From the NCBI RefSeq assembly GCF_023701745.1, contig NZ_JAJOZB010000001.1, forward strand, positions 1,673,501 to 1,737,500: a DNA stretch of 64,000 nucleotides, in the 5' to 3' direction. Source of the DNA: Streptomyces sp. RKAG293. GTDB lineage: Bacteria; Actinomycetota; Actinomycetes; Streptomycetales; Streptomycetaceae. This document shows positions 7,597 through 16,491 of this stretch, piece by piece; the first letter of the stretch is position 1, and every line of letters begins with the position of its first letter. The notes beneath the pieces were generated by a model. It saw only the letters and a program-made list of their open reading frames with translations, ran no database searches and had not been told where the DNA came from. The position numbers were made by a program, and so were the translations under genes.

Positions 7597-8505
7597 ATGG
7601 GCAGCACCATCGTCATCACAGGAGCCGGTTCCGGTTTCGGAGCCCTGGCCGCACGGGCGCTGGCCCGCTCGGGCCACACCGTCTACGCCGCCATGCGCAA
7701 CACCACCGGCCGCAACGCCGACCGGGTCGCCGAGGCCCGGCAGTACGCCGCCGAGCACCAGGTGGACCTGCGCACCGTCGAACTCGACGTCCTCTCCCAG
7801 GAGTCCGCCGACGCCGCCGTCGCCACCATCCTGGCCGAGGCGGGCACCCTGGACGTCGTCATCCACAACGCCGGCCACATGGTCACCGGCCCCACCGAGG
7901 CCTTCACTCCCGAAGAGCTCACCGCCGTCTACGACACCAACGTGCTCGGCACCCAGCGGGTCAACCGCGCCGCCCTCCCCCATCTGCGGGCGCGGCGGCA
8001 CGGCCTCGTCGTATGGATCGGCTCCACGAGCACCCGTGGCGGTACCCCGCCGTACCTCGCCCCGTACTTCGCCGCCAAGGCCGCCATGGACTCGCTCGCC
8101 GTCAGCTACGCCGCCGAACTGGCCCGTTTCGACATCGAGACCTCCATCGTCGTCCCCGGCTCCTTCACCTCGGGCACCAACCACTTCGCCACGGGCGGGC
8201 ACCCGGCCCAGCAGGACATCGTCGACGCCTACGAGGAGCACTACGCCGGCCTCATGGACCAGGTCTCCCGGCGACTCGCCGACCTGGCCCCGGCCGGTGC
8301 CGACGTCTCCCAGGTCGCGGACGCCATCGTCGACGTCGTCAACGCGCCGCACGGCACGCGTCCGTTCCGCGTCCACATAGATCCCGCGGGCGACGGCGCC
8401 GAGGAGGTCAGCGAGGTCGCCGACCGCATCCGCGCCGAATTCCTTGCCCGGATCGGCCTCGGGGACCTCCTTCACCCGCACACCCACCCGCACGCCGCCG
8501 AGTAG
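7597..8505 (+). CDS. SDR family oxidoreductase (second of operon)
   Basis: A 302-residue SDR with TGAGSGFG near residue 8 and the catalytic YxxxK in PYFAAKAA. The His/Pro tail (HPHTHPH) at the C-terminus is unusual. The reading frame is open far upstream (to 6655), but ATG 7597 is the start because it has CGAGGAG nine bases before it and begins at the Rossmann fold. It belongs to the same group as the SDR at 6722; the 119-bp gap between them contains short tandem repeats (TTCTTTCCCTCGCG twice, CGAC-CGAC runs). Confidence 0.88.
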   Translation: MGSTIVITGAGSGFGALAARALARSGHTVYAAMRNTTGRNADRVAEARQYAAEHQVDLRTVELDVLSQESADAAVATILAEAGTLDVVIHNAGHMVTGPTEAFTPEELTAVYDTNVLGTQRVNRAALPHLRARRHGLVVWIGSTSTRGGTPPYLAPYFAAKAAMDSLAVSYAAELARFDIETSIVVPGSFTSGTNHFATGGHPAQQDIVDAYEEHYAGLMDQVSRRLADLAPAGADVSQVADAIVDVVNAPHGTRPFRVHIDPAGDGAEEVSEVADRIRAEFLARIGLGDLLHPHTHPHAAE

Positions 8506-8582
8506 CACCCCGGCGCGAGCGCGGAGACCATGAGACCGTCCCCGCCCCACCCCGACCGACCCCGACCGGACAGGAGAACACC

Positions 8583-8909
8583 ATGGCCACGACCGAACTG
8601 CACCCCGCCGTCCAGCGCGCGGTGGACGCCGCCAACTCCGGCGTCACCGACGACTTCCTCGACAGCTTCACCGCGGACGGCGCGGTCGACGACTGGGGCC
8701 GTGTCTTCGCCGGACGTGAGGCCATCCGGGGGTGGAGCGACAAGGAGTTCATCGGGGTGGACGTCAGCCTGGACGTCACGGCGGTGCACCGGTCGGGCGA
8801 CACCGTGACCGTCACCGCGACGGTGGGCGGGAACGGCTTCAACGGCCCCTCCGACTTCGCGTTCACGGTGGCGGGCGACCGGATCTCCCTGATGCGGATC
8901 ACCGGATGA
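8583..8909 (+). CDS. SnoaL-like / NTF2-fold small protein
   Basis: A 108-residue protein with the cone-shaped NTF2 fold pattern: helix PAVQRAVDAANSG, DDFLDSFTADGAVDDWGRVFAGREAI with the typical Trp/Phe core, then four beta strands. These domains bind small hydrophobic ligands and act as isomerases, cyclases or binding proteins. Start ATG 8583 with GGAGAACACC upstream. It sits 77 bp after the SDR and before the TetR gene, so it probably works on the same compound as the two reductases. Confidence 0.85.
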   Translation: MATTELHPAVQRAVDAANSGVTDDFLDSFTADGAVDDWGRVFAGREAIRGWSDKEFIGVDVSLDVTAVHRSGDTVTVTATVGGNGFNGPSDFAFTVAGDRISLMRITG

Positions 8910-8947
8910 CGACCGGCCGGCCGCGGCGCGGAAAGCCCGCCACCGTA

Positions 8948-8962
8948 CGTAGCACCGCTACG
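8948..8962. promoter_or_regulatory. Perfect palindrome CGTAGC-N3-GCTACG at the TetR promoter
   Basis: A 15-bp palindrome directly upstream of the TetR gene, followed by TAGCGTT at 8973-8979. The half-site is shared with the element at 6624-6643. The likely role is autoregulation by the TetR protein. Confidence 0.55.
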
Positions 8963-8985
8963 CCGTGCTTGATAGCGTTCCCCGT

Positions 8986-9714
8986 GTGAGTACCCGAGCG
9001 CGCATCCTGGAAGTGGCGGCCGACCTGGTCGCGGAGTCTCCGGACGGGGACGTGTCCACGCGGGCGGTGTGCGAGGCCGCGCAGGTGGGCGCCCCGGCGC
9101 TCTACCGGTACTTCGGGGACAAGGAAGGCCTGCTGTCGGCCGTCGTCGACCACGGCTTCGACAAGTACCTGGCGACGAAGCGGCAGCACCGCGCCGGTGC
9201 CGACCCCATCGAGGATCTGCGCAACGGCTGGGACAGCCACGTGGAGTTCGCCCTGCAGAACCCGAACCTGTACCGGTTGATGAACTCCCCCGCGATGCGC
9301 ACCACCCCGGCCGCGGCGCTGGAGTCCCATCAGATCCTCACCCGGGACCTGGAGCGGGCGGCGGCACTGGGGAAACTGCGGCTCGCCCCCGAGCTGGCCG
9401 CCCAGATAGTGATGTCGGCCAACGTCGGTGTGGCCCTGATGCTCGTCGCCCGGCCCTCGACCTTCACCGACCCGAGCACATCGCATCGCGTCCGTGACGC
9501 CGTGCACGCCTCCGTCTTCACCCCGGACGTGTTCGGCACCCGAGCCGCCCCGGACGGCTCCGCCGGCGACCGGGACGACGCGCGGCTGCAGTCGACCGCG
9601 AGCCGGTTGAACGCACTGCTGCGCCAGTCGCCAGACCAGACGCTCAGCGTCGCCGAGACGGTCCTGCTGACCGAATGGCTGGACCGGCTGTCGAACACCC
9701 CCCAGCACCAGTAG
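8986..9714 (+). CDS. TetR/AcrR family transcriptional regulator
   Basis: A repressor-type regulator of about 242 residues. The N-terminal HTH is clear: TRARILEVAADLVAES, then VCEAAQVGAPALYRYFGDKEGLL. The C-terminal ligand domain is TetR_C-like and ends in a Gln-rich segment. Start is uncertain: GTG 8965 gives 249 residues but lies 2 bp after the operator palindrome; GTG 8986 fits better with a leader. Probably senses the substrate of the upstream SDR/NTF2 genes and represses them and itself through the CGTAGC-type sites. Confidence 0.88.
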   Translation: MSTRARILEVAADLVAESPDGDVSTRAVCEAAQVGAPALYRYFGDKEGLLSAVVDHGFDKYLATKRQHRAGADPIEDLRNGWDSHVEFALQNPNLYRLMNSPAMRTTPAAALESHQILTRDLERAAALGKLRLAPELAAQIVMSANVGVALMLVARPSTFTDPSTSHRVRDAVHASVFTPDVFGTRAAPDGSAGDRDDARLQSTASRLNALLRQSPDQTLSVAETVLLTEWLDRLSNTPQHQ

Positions 9715-9746
9715 GCACGGAAATCCGCGGATGTTTCCCGCCGCGG

Positions 9747-9773
9747 TGTCGATCCGGGCCCGGGCCGTTCGTA
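9747..9773 (+). promoter_or_regulatory. Candidate ECF42-type promoter
   Basis: TGTCGA at 9747-9752, 17 bases, then CGTA at 9770-9773, 52 bp upstream of the DGPF gene. This fits the target promoter described for ECF42 sigma factors (TGTCGA in the -35 region), as I recall it. It would make the sigma factor gene downstream autoregulated. Confidence 0.5.
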
Positions 9774-9824
9774 TAGGGAGTGAGAAGCCGGCACGAGGCC
9801 GGCGGAACGACCTAGGAGGACACC

Positions 9825-10178
9825 ATGCCGCAGTACCTGCTCAGCGTGATGCAGCCCGAAGGGGAGCCGCCCGCCCCCGAGGTCCTGCAGGAGATCATGC
9901 GCAACGTGGAGGCTCTGCACGAGGAGCTCAAGGCCGCCGGAGCGTGGGTCTTCGCCGGCGGTCTGCACGCCCCGAGCACCGCGACCGTGGTCCGTCTCCA
10001 GGACGGCGACGTGCTCACCACCGACGGCCCGTACCTCGAGGGCAAGGAGTATCTCGGCGGCCTGTCCATCATCGAGGCGCCCGACCTGGACGCCGCGCTG
10101 GAATGGGGCCGTAAGAGCGCCCGGGCGACCACCCTCCCGATCGAGGTGCGCCCCTTCTACTGGGAGGCCACCGGCTGA
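9825..10178 (+). CDS. YciI-like DGPF-domain protein
   Basis: A 117-residue protein of the DGPF/YciI family; the signature is [23 protein letters not shown] in mid-protein. The N-terminus [14 protein letters not shown] is typical. The stop codon overlaps the start of the ECF sigma factor gene by one base (TGATG at 10176-10180), so the pair is translationally coupled. In Streptomyces, DGPF proteins are the characteristic partners and targets of ECF42 sigma factors. Biochemical function is unknown. AGGAGG precedes the start. Confidence 0.9.
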   Translation: MPQYLLSVMQPEGEPPAPEVLQEIMRNVEALHEELKAAGAWVFAGGLHAPSTATVVRLQDGDVLTTDGPYLEGKEYLGGLSIIEAPDLDAALEWGRKSARATTLPIEVRPFYWEATG

Positions 10179-11413
10179 TGGCTGATCTGCCGGCCGTCCC
10201 CGCCGCGGAGATCGAACAGGTCTTCCGTGCGGAGTACGGCCGCTCGGTGGCGGTCCTGGTCCGTGTCTTCGGCGACATCGACATCGCCGAGGAGGCGGTC
10301 CAGGACGCGTTCACCACGGCGCTGGAACGGTGGCCGTCCGCCGGGCTGCCGCCGAGCCCCGCCGGCTGGATCATCACCACGGCACGCAACCGGGCGATCG
10401 ACCGGCTCCGCCGGGAGGCGTCCCGCCAGGACCGGCATGCCCAGGCCGCTCTGCTGCACGCCCGCGACGAACCGATCGAGGAGGGCCCCGTGCGCGACGA
10501 CCGGCTCCGCCTGATCTTCACGTGCTGCCACCCCTCGCTCGCCACCGGAGCCCAGGTCGCGCTGACGCTCCGGCTCCTGGGAGGCCTGAGCACCACCGAG
10601 ATCGCCCACGCGTTCCTGGTTCCTGAACCGACGATGGCCCAGCGGCTGGTGCGGGCCAAGGGCAAGATCCGGGACGCCCGGATCCCCTACCGGGTCCCGT
10701 ACGAGGCGGACCTCCCGGGGCGGCTCCGGGCCGTACTGGCCGTCGTCTACCTCATCTTCAACGAGGGCTACACGGCCAGTTCGGGCGACCGGCTGGTCCG
10801 TGAGGACCTCTGCGCGGAGGCCCTGCGCCTCGGACGGCTGCTGGCCGAACTCATGCCGGACGAACCCGAGGTCATGGGGCTGCTCGCGCTCATGCTGCTC
10901 ACCGAGTCCCGGCGCCGGGCCCGCTCCGCCCCGGACGGCGGGCTGGTCCCGCTGGCCGAGCAGGACCGGGCCCGGTGGGACGGCGCCCTCGTCGCCGAGG
11001 GACAGACCATCGTCCGGCAGTGCCTGCGGCGCGGCCGGCCCGGCCCCTACCAGGTCCAGGCGGCCATCAACGCCGTCCACAGCGATGCTCCGAGCACGGC
11101 CGCCACGGACTGGCGGCAGATCCTGCAGCTCTACGACCAGTTGCTGACGCTCACCCCGACCCCCGTCGTGGCCCTCAACCGCGCGGTCGCGGTGGCCGAG
11201 GTCGACGGGCCGGAGGCCGCGCTCGCCCTCGTCGACGAGCTCGGCCTCGACGGATACCACGTGCTCCACGCCATCCGGGCCGACCTGCTCCGGCGGCTGG
11301 GCCGCACCGCCGAGGCGCGGTCGGCATACGGGACGGCGATCGCGCTCGCCGGGAACCAACCGGAGCACGACTTCCTCACGCGCCGGCAGCGGGAACTCGG
11401 CCCGGACCTCTGA
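10178..11413 (+). CDS. ECF RNA polymerase sigma factor, ECF42-like with C-terminal TPR extension
   Basis: A 411-residue sigma factor. Region 2 is at residues 15-85 ([26 protein letters not shown]), region 4 at about 125-175 ([27 protein letters not shown]). A long C-terminal extension (residues 190-405) has [11 protein letters not shown] and tetratricopeptide-like helices with [14 protein letters not shown], the DUF6596 type. No anti-sigma factor is adjacent, as is usual for this group, in which the C-terminal extension is required for activity. Coupled to the DGPF gene upstream; promoter candidate at 9747. Confidence 0.92.
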   Translation: MADLPAVPAAEIEQVFRAEYGRSVAVLVRVFGDIDIAEEAVQDAFTTALERWPSAGLPPSPAGWIITTARNRAIDRLRREASRQDRHAQAALLHARDEPIEEGPVRDDRLRLIFTCCHPSLATGAQVALTLRLLGGLSTTEIAHAFLVPEPTMAQRLVRAKGKIRDARIPYRVPYEADLPGRLRAVLAVVYLIFNEGYTASSGDRLVREDLCAEALRLGRLLAELMPDEPEVMGLLALMLLTESRRRARSAPDGGLVPLAEQDRARWDGALVAEGQTIVRQCLRRGRPGPYQVQAAINAVHSDAPSTAATDWRQILQLYDQLLTLTPTPVVALNRAVAVAEVDGPEAALALVDELGLDGYHVLHAIRADLLRRLGRTAEARSAYGTAIALAGNQPEHDFLTRRQRELGPDL

Positions 11414-11458
11414 TCGGCGGTCAGCGGTCCGTGCTCCATGCTCCGCGGTCTGTGACGT

Positions 11459-12522
11459 TCAGTCGAGCGCCGTCGGAGCGGGCGGGGCGATCGCGAAGTC
11501 CGCCGGGTCCACGCCACCCTGCTTCGTGTCGTCGTTCGCGAAGACGAACGACTCGATGGAGATGTTCCGTTCGTCGCTGAGCGCCGCCACCAGCTCCTGC
11601 ATGACGACGGTCTCCAGCACCACGCGGACACTCGGCGGCACGTCGGGCAGCCGCACCACGCCGAGGTCGGCGCCGCCGCCGACCGGCCGGGTGGTGACGA
11701 GCAGCGTGAGGTGCCCGGCGTCCGAGAGGGAGCGGGCCAGGGCGACCTCGCGGCCGTCCCCGAAGACGATGTGCAGGGTCCGGCCCGCGGACTCCATCTC
11801 GCCGTGCAGATAGTTCCTGGTGACGGAGGCGGTGGCCGGCATCCGGACGACCTCACGCAGCAGCAGCGCCCCCTCCTCCGCGGCGGCCCGTGAAGCACCC
11901 GACGCGACGACGTCGGCGGCCACCCGGCGCGCGGCGCGGGCCCGCAGCGGGTCGATCACCTCCGCCGCGTCATGACGGACGGCCGCCGCCAGCGCCGCGA
12001 TGCCCTGCCAGGGATCGTCCGCGCCGATCCGGCCCGTCATCGCCCCGGCGATCAGGTCCAGGGCGACGACCGCTCCGGTGAATCCGATCGTCGAGGCGTA
12101 CGAGTCGGGCTCGTTGCCGAGGTCGACCGTCATCTCCGCGAGCTCGCCCAGCGGGGACGGCGTGACGTTCAGCAGGGCGACGCGCGGTACGTCGTTGGCC
12201 TCCTTGAAGGCCGCGAGGGTCTCCGAACTGCGGCCGCCCTGCGACACCCCGATCAGTACATCGACGTCGAACCCGGCGGTGCCCCGATCGATCTCGCTGG
12301 AGAGCACCCGCTGGGTGACCACCCCCGGGCACGCAGCAGATCGACCGCCACCCCCAGCGCCGCGTACGACGCGCCGATCCCCGCGAAGAGCGGGCGCTCG
12401 GCGGCGCGCAGCCGCTCGAGGCCCGCCCCCTCGAACTGCCCGCGCACATGCGCGACCACCCGCTCCAGCGCGTTCGGCTGGTCGGCCTGCCCCTGGAGGA
12501 AGGTAATTCGCGATCCGGACAT
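11459..12522 (-). pseudogene. SIS-domain sugar-phosphate isomerase/deaminase-like gene with a frameshift
   Basis: Two reading frames together encode one protein of about 354 residues with tandem SIS domains (GlmS/AgaS-like). Codons 1-67 (12522 down to about 12325) start MSGSRITFLQGQ and contain the first SIS core PLFAGIGASYAALGVAVDLLRARG. The rest continues in another frame as VVTQRVLSSEIDRG, then VLIGVSQGGRSSETL and a second SIS domain to the stop at 11459. The switch lies in a run of five C (12321-12325, plus strand); six would restore the frame. This may be a real inactivating deletion or a sequencing error in a homopolymer. AGGAACCGCGAGG upstream supports the start. Confidence 0.8.
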
Positions 12523-12612
12523 CCTCGCGGTTCCTTTCGTACGTTCCCACGCCGTAGGAGGAAGGTACGGGAGCCGTCGCGCGCGGTCTGCCGAGTCGGG
12601 TGCGGAAGTTGC

Positions 12613-13623
12613 CTACGCCCCGCCCGCGTTCGGGTTCTCCCCGCGCAAGACCTTCGCCTCCTTCTCCGGGTCCAGTCCGAGCGTGGGCCGGTCCGGCCGC
12701 TGCGGTGCGGTGCCGCCCAGGGTCTGGAGCCAGGTCCAGGTGTCGGCCACCGTCTCCGCGACGGGGCGGCAGCGCAGTCCCGCGGCGAGCGCCTTCGAGA
12801 CGTCCGCGCCGTGCATCGCGTCGTGGACCTCGCCCGGTGGCAGCCAGACCGGGAGCTCCGTCCACGGCTCGATCCCGGCCGCGAGGATGGTCTCCGGGTC
12901 GGTCCAGCGCAGTTCGGCGTCCGAGCCGGTGACCCGCACGCAGGTCTCCAGGAGCTCGCCCATCGTGGTGTGCCCCGGCGGGCTCACCAGGTTGTACGGG
13001 CCACCGAGCCCCTTCACGGCCGCGTCCAGCGTCCAGGCCGCGAGGTCCCGCGCGTCGATGTACTGCAGCCTCAGCTCCCGCGGGCCGGGCGCCAGCACGC
13101 CGCCTCCGCGGGCGATCCGTCCCAGCCACCACGGCAGCCGTCCGATGTTCTCGCCCGGCCCGAGTATCAGCCCCGCCCTGAGCAGCAGCGCCCGCTCCCC
13201 GAAGGCCGCCAGCGCCGCCAGTTCCCCGCCCCGCTTGGCCTGGGCGTACTCCACTTCACCGTCGTCGTCGGGGGACGCGTCCACGAGCGGGCCGTCCTCG
13301 GTGAGGCCGGCGGGCGGCGGGTACGCGTACACCGACCGGCTGGACACATACGCGTAGGACGTGACCCGGCCGGCGAGCAGCCGGCCCGCGTCGCGCACCG
13401 CCGACGGCGCGCCGGACCAGGTGTCGACGACGATGTCCCACTCACCCCGGTCCAGCGCCGCCAGACCGCCCTCCGCGGTCCGGTCGCCCAGCAGCGTGGC
13501 CACCCCCGGCGGCGCCGCATGGCGCCCCCGGTGGAACGCCGTCACCTCCCAGCCCCGTCCCAGCGCCTCGTCGGCGACCGCGCGCCCGACGAACTCCGTC
13601 CCACCCAGCAGCAGAATCCTCAT
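12613..13623 (-). CDS. NAD-dependent epimerase/dehydratase family protein
   Basis: A 336-residue extended-SDR protein. The cofactor loop GGTEFVGRA is at residues 7-15 (MRILLLGGTEFVG). It carries WSGAPSAVRDAG and VSSRSVYAYPPP, which matches the group of reductase-like proteins related to chloroplast isoflavone reductase-like/CSP41 proteins in actinobacteria; a classical YxxxK is not obvious, with EYAQAKRGGE as the best candidate. Start ATG 13623 chosen at the Rossmann strand; the frame is open 22 codons further upstream without fold content. Substrate unknown. Confidence 0.85.
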   Translation of the reverse strand: MRILLLGGTEFVGRAVADEALGRGWEVTAFHRGRHAAPPGVATLLGDRTAEGGLAALDRGEWDIVVDTWSGAPSAVRDAGRLLAGRVTSYAYVSSRSVYAYPPPAGLTEDGPLVDASPDDDGEVEYAQAKRGGELAALAAFGERALLLRAGLILGPGENIGRLPWWLGRIARGGGVLAPGPRELRLQYIDARDLAAWTLDAAVKGLGGPYNLVSPPGHTTMGELLETCVRVTGSDAELRWTDPETILAAGIEPWTELPVWLPPGEVHDAMHGADVSKALAAGLRCRPVAETVADTWTWLQTLGGTAPQRPDRPTLGLDPEKEAKVLRGENPNAGGA

Positions 13624-13739
13624 ACGGATCACCCTGCCCCCGCACCGGCCCGGCGGTAACCGTTCCATGCTCACAGCGGAATCGCCCACGGCGGAATGCG
13701 GCTGTGCGGGCCCGGCCTGCGGCGTCGTAAGGTCGGGGT

Positions 13740-13985
13740 ATGCGACTGAGCACTGTGATCCTTCCCGTGTACCGCTGGACCGAGGGCCGGGAGGTGTGGC
13801 GGCGGGCCGAGGATCTCGGCTTCGACACCGCCTACACCTACGACCACCTGTCCTGGCGGACCTTCCGGGACGGCCCGTGGTTCGGCGCGGTACCCACCCT
13901 CACCGCGGCCGCGACGGCCACCGAGCGACTGCGGCTCGGCACGCTCGTCACGTCAGTCAAGCCTTCTTCACCTATCGCAGCCTGA
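13740..13985 (+). pseudogene. N-terminal fragment of an F420-dependent LLM-class oxidoreductase
   Basis: Residues 1-72 (to 13955) match the N-terminus of the intact luciferase-like monooxygenase encoded at 14002-14895 with only 7 differences in 72 positions. After LGTLVTS the frame continues with 9 unrelated residues and stops. The matching C-terminal part of a gene of this type lies on the same strand at 27150-27350. This is therefore the 5' half of a gene broken by the island. Confidence 0.85.
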
Positions 13986-14001
13986 CCAGGCAACATCCGT
14001 C

Positions 14002-14895
14002 TCAGACGAGCTGCTTCAGGCCCTCGGTGGCGATCTGCTCGAAGGTCTTGAGGTCGGCAGCGAAGTCGGTCTCCGGGATCGGCCAGTGCAACACGAGCTC
14101 GGTGATCCCCGCCTCGCGGTGCTTGCCCGCGAAGTCGACGAACGAGTCCACGGACTCCAGCGGGCCGCGCGGGTCGGGGGTGAAGCCGGTGAGCATGATC
14201 TTCTCCAGCTCGCCGACGTCCCGGCCGATCGCCTCGCAGGCCGCGCCGAGCTTGTCGAGCTGACCCTTGATGGCCTCCAGTGACTGCTCGGGGGTGCCGG
14301 TCTCGAACAGCTTCGGGTCGCCGGTCGTCACCCACGCCTGGCCGTGGCGTGCGGCCAGCTTCAGCCCCCGCGGCCCGGTGGCGGCCACAGCGAACGGCAG
14401 CCGGGGGCGCTGCACGCATCCGGGGATGTTCCGCACCTCGTGCGCCGAGTAGAACGCGCCCTCGAAGCTGACGACGTCCTCACTCAGCAGCTTGTCCAGC
14501 AGCAGCACGAACTCCGCGAACCGGTCGGCCCGCTCCCTCGGCGTCCACGCCTCCTGCCCCAGCGCCGTGGCGTCGAACCCCGACCCCCCGGCCCCGATCC
14601 CCAGCGTGATCCGCCCACCGCTCACGTCGTCCAGCGTGATCAGGTCCTTCGCCAGCGTCACGGGATGCCGGAAATTAGGAGACGTTACGAGGGTCCCCAA
14701 CCGAAGGCGCGTCGTGGCAGCCGCAGCGGCGGCCAGCGTGGGCACTGCGCCGAACCACGGCCCGTCGCGGAAGGTCCGCCAGGACAGATGGTCGTAGGTA
14801 TACGCGGTGTGGAAGCCAAGGTCTTCGGCGCGCCGCCACACCTCCTGGCCCTGCTGCCAGCGGTACACGGGAAGGATCACAGTGCTGAGTCGCAT
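14002..14895 (-). CDS. LLM-class F420-dependent oxidoreductase
   Basis: A 297-residue TIM-barrel protein of the bacterial luciferase-like superfamily, probably using reduced F420 for hydride transfer. Landmarks are the N-terminal beta strand MRLSTVILPVY, YTYDHLSWRTF, GTLVTSPNFRHPVTLAKDLITLD and GRITLGIGAGG. It lies head-to-head in inverted orientation relative to the N-terminal fragment at 13740, so the first 216 bp of the two form a long inverted repeat. It is inside the left edge of the accessory island and may be a displaced or duplicated paralogue. A rare-codon, AT-richer patch occurs around 14670-14700, exactly at the LVTS|PNF position where the fragment is broken. Confidence 0.9.
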   Translation of the reverse strand: MRLSTVILPVYRWQQGQEVWRRAEDLGFHTAYTYDHLSWRTFRDGPWFGAVPTLAAAAAATTRLRLGTLVTSPNFRHPVTLAKDLITLDDVSGGRITLGIGAGGSGFDATALGQEAWTPRERADRFAEFVLLLDKLLSEDVVSFEGAFYSAHEVRNIPGCVQRPRLPFAVAATGPRGLKLAARHGQAWVTTGDPKLFETGTPEQSLEAIKGQLDKLGAACEAIGRDVGELEKIMLTGFTPDPRGPLESVDSFVDFAGKHREAGITELVLHWPIPETDFAADLKTFEQIATEGLKQLV

Positions 14896-15208
14896 GCTCC
14901 GAGCCTACGGGGAACACGCCTAAACAACCTGGTCGGAGACGCGTGCCAGGTCGGCGGCATCAGACGTCCTTCCCAGCGGCGGGGTAGCGAATCGGCAAGG
15001 CCGCCTTCCGCGGCGACCCGGGGGCCGGCACAAGGCCGGTCACCGACCCAAGGCCGGGCCCCCAGGACCGACCGCGCTTGGCTGGCTACCTGCGCGAGAC
15101 CTACGGCAACCTCTACCGCCAATTCTGGGTTAACTCTCCAGCGGCAGTGATCATCGCTACGGTGGGTGCACAGGGAATGATCCGCGGCACCGGGTCTTGG
15201 GGGATGCT
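14896..15208. other. Intergenic gap at the left end of the island
   Basis: About 310 bp with no gene I can support. GC drops towards 15120-15180. No integrase, tRNA or clear att direct repeat is visible here. Confidence 0.5.
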
Positions 15209-16489
15209 ATGGGCAGACGTCGCGGTTTCATCGCGGAGTTGAACTACCAGACGCAGCAGGCGGAAAAGCGCCGGCGACAGCAGGATGCGGCCGCCCATCG
15301 TGCTCATCTTGCAGCGCAGCGCGAAACCGAACGAGCCAAGAAGTCATACGAGCGCGCGCAGGCGACGGCGGCAAGAGCCTCTGCTGCCGACAAAAAGGCC
15401 GCCGAGCGTGAGGTCGCGCGGCTCCAGCTGGAGTCCAGGCTCGCCGAGGTTGAGTCCCTGAACACCGATCTGGCCCGCGATCTTGCCGATATCGACGGTC
15501 TGCTCGCGTGGACCCTGGACATAGATGACTATGTCGATCTCGAATCATTGAAGATCTCAAAGGTTAAGCACCCTCCGTTCGAGCCTGGTGGCTTGGCCCT
15601 CCCTTCGCCCGCGGCCATCGAGCCGAAGCACACCCCTGAGCCCGTGTATCAGGAGCCGACTGCACCCAGCGGACTCTCAGCCGTGCTCGGTGGCAAGAAG
15701 AGGCACCAGCAGGCTGTCGAGGCAGCTAGGGTCGCCTTCGAGAACGCGCATAGCGAGTGGGAGCGCGTCAGGCATGCTCTCCACAAAATCTACGTCACAG
15801 AACTTGCCCGGCGCGAGAAGATGGAAGCCAAGCGAGTGGCGGAACTGTCTGCCGCCGAGGAGAAATACGAGCAGGAATGCAAAAAGCGTGAGCTCGAGGC
15901 GTCATCTCATAACGCCGAGCTCACCAAGCTCATCAACGACCTTGCCTTCGATGTTGAATCCGCCATCCAGGACTACGTCAGCATCGTCCTGTCCAACTCA
16001 CTCTACCCCGAGGTCTTCCCGGTCGAGCATGACCATGCTTTTAATCTCGGCTCCCGCGAACTCACGCTTGCAGTCAGCGTTCCTGATCCCTCAACCGTAC
16101 CCTCGGTGAAGGGGTACCGATACGTGAAGGCGAGGGACGAGATCACCTCAACCGACCTGCCCATTCGTGAAAAGAAGGACCGGTATGCGAACGCGGTCTG
16201 GCAGGTCGCAGTTCGCAGTCTGCACGAAGTCTTCGAGGCCGACCGCGCCGGCAAAATCCACTCGATCGCACTGACGGTCGGTGTCAACACAATCGACCCC
16301 GGCACTGGCCGACCGGCAACCGTTCCTCTTGTCGTCGTCGCCGCAGACCGCGAGACCTTCAACGGGTTCGATCTGGCCAGAGTTGTCCCGCAGGCGACGT
16401 TGCAGCATCTCGGTGCCGCGCTGTCGAAGGCGCCGTTCGACCTGGTGCCGGCCGACACCAGTCGCGGCATCCGCGTGCGAGGGCAGTGA
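15209..16489 (+). CDS. Coiled-coil protein, partner of GIY-YIG protein (unknown function)
   Basis: A 426-residue cytoplasmic protein. Residues 5-90 form a strongly charged Lys/Arg/Glu/Ala coiled coil, then an acidic segment WTLDIDDYVDLESLKI and a Pro-rich linker (residues 125-165). A second coiled coil covers about 175-250, and the C-terminal 170 residues form an alpha/beta domain of unknown type. The N-terminal half resembles actinobacterial proteins in which the same coiled-coil layout is fused to an Mrr-like restriction endonuclease domain; no such nuclease motif is visible here. Start ATG 15209 with GGGGGA upstream. It overlaps or abuts the GIY-YIG gene, so the pair is an operon. Lower GC than the chromosomal genes. 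Confidence 0.75.
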   Translation: MGRRRGFIAELNYQTQQAEKRRRQQDAAAHRAHLAAQRETERAKKSYERAQATAARASAADKKAAEREVARLQLESRLAEVESLNTDLARDLADIDGLLAWTLDIDDYVDLESLKISKVKHPPFEPGGLALPSPAAIEPKHTPEPVYQEPTAPSGLSAVLGGKKRHQQAVEAARVAFENAHSEWERVRHALHKIYVTELARREKMEAKRVAELSAAEEKYEQECKKRELEASSHNAELTKLINDLAFDVESAIQDYVSIVLSNSLYPEVFPVEHDHAFNLGSRELTLAVSVPDPSTVPSVKGYRYVKARDEITSTDLPIREKKDRYANAVWQVAVRSLHEVFEADRAGKIHSIALTVGVNTIDPGTGRPATVPLVVVAADRETFNGFDLARVVPQATLQHLGAALSKAPFDLVPADTSRGIRVRGQ

Positions 16490-16491
16490 CT

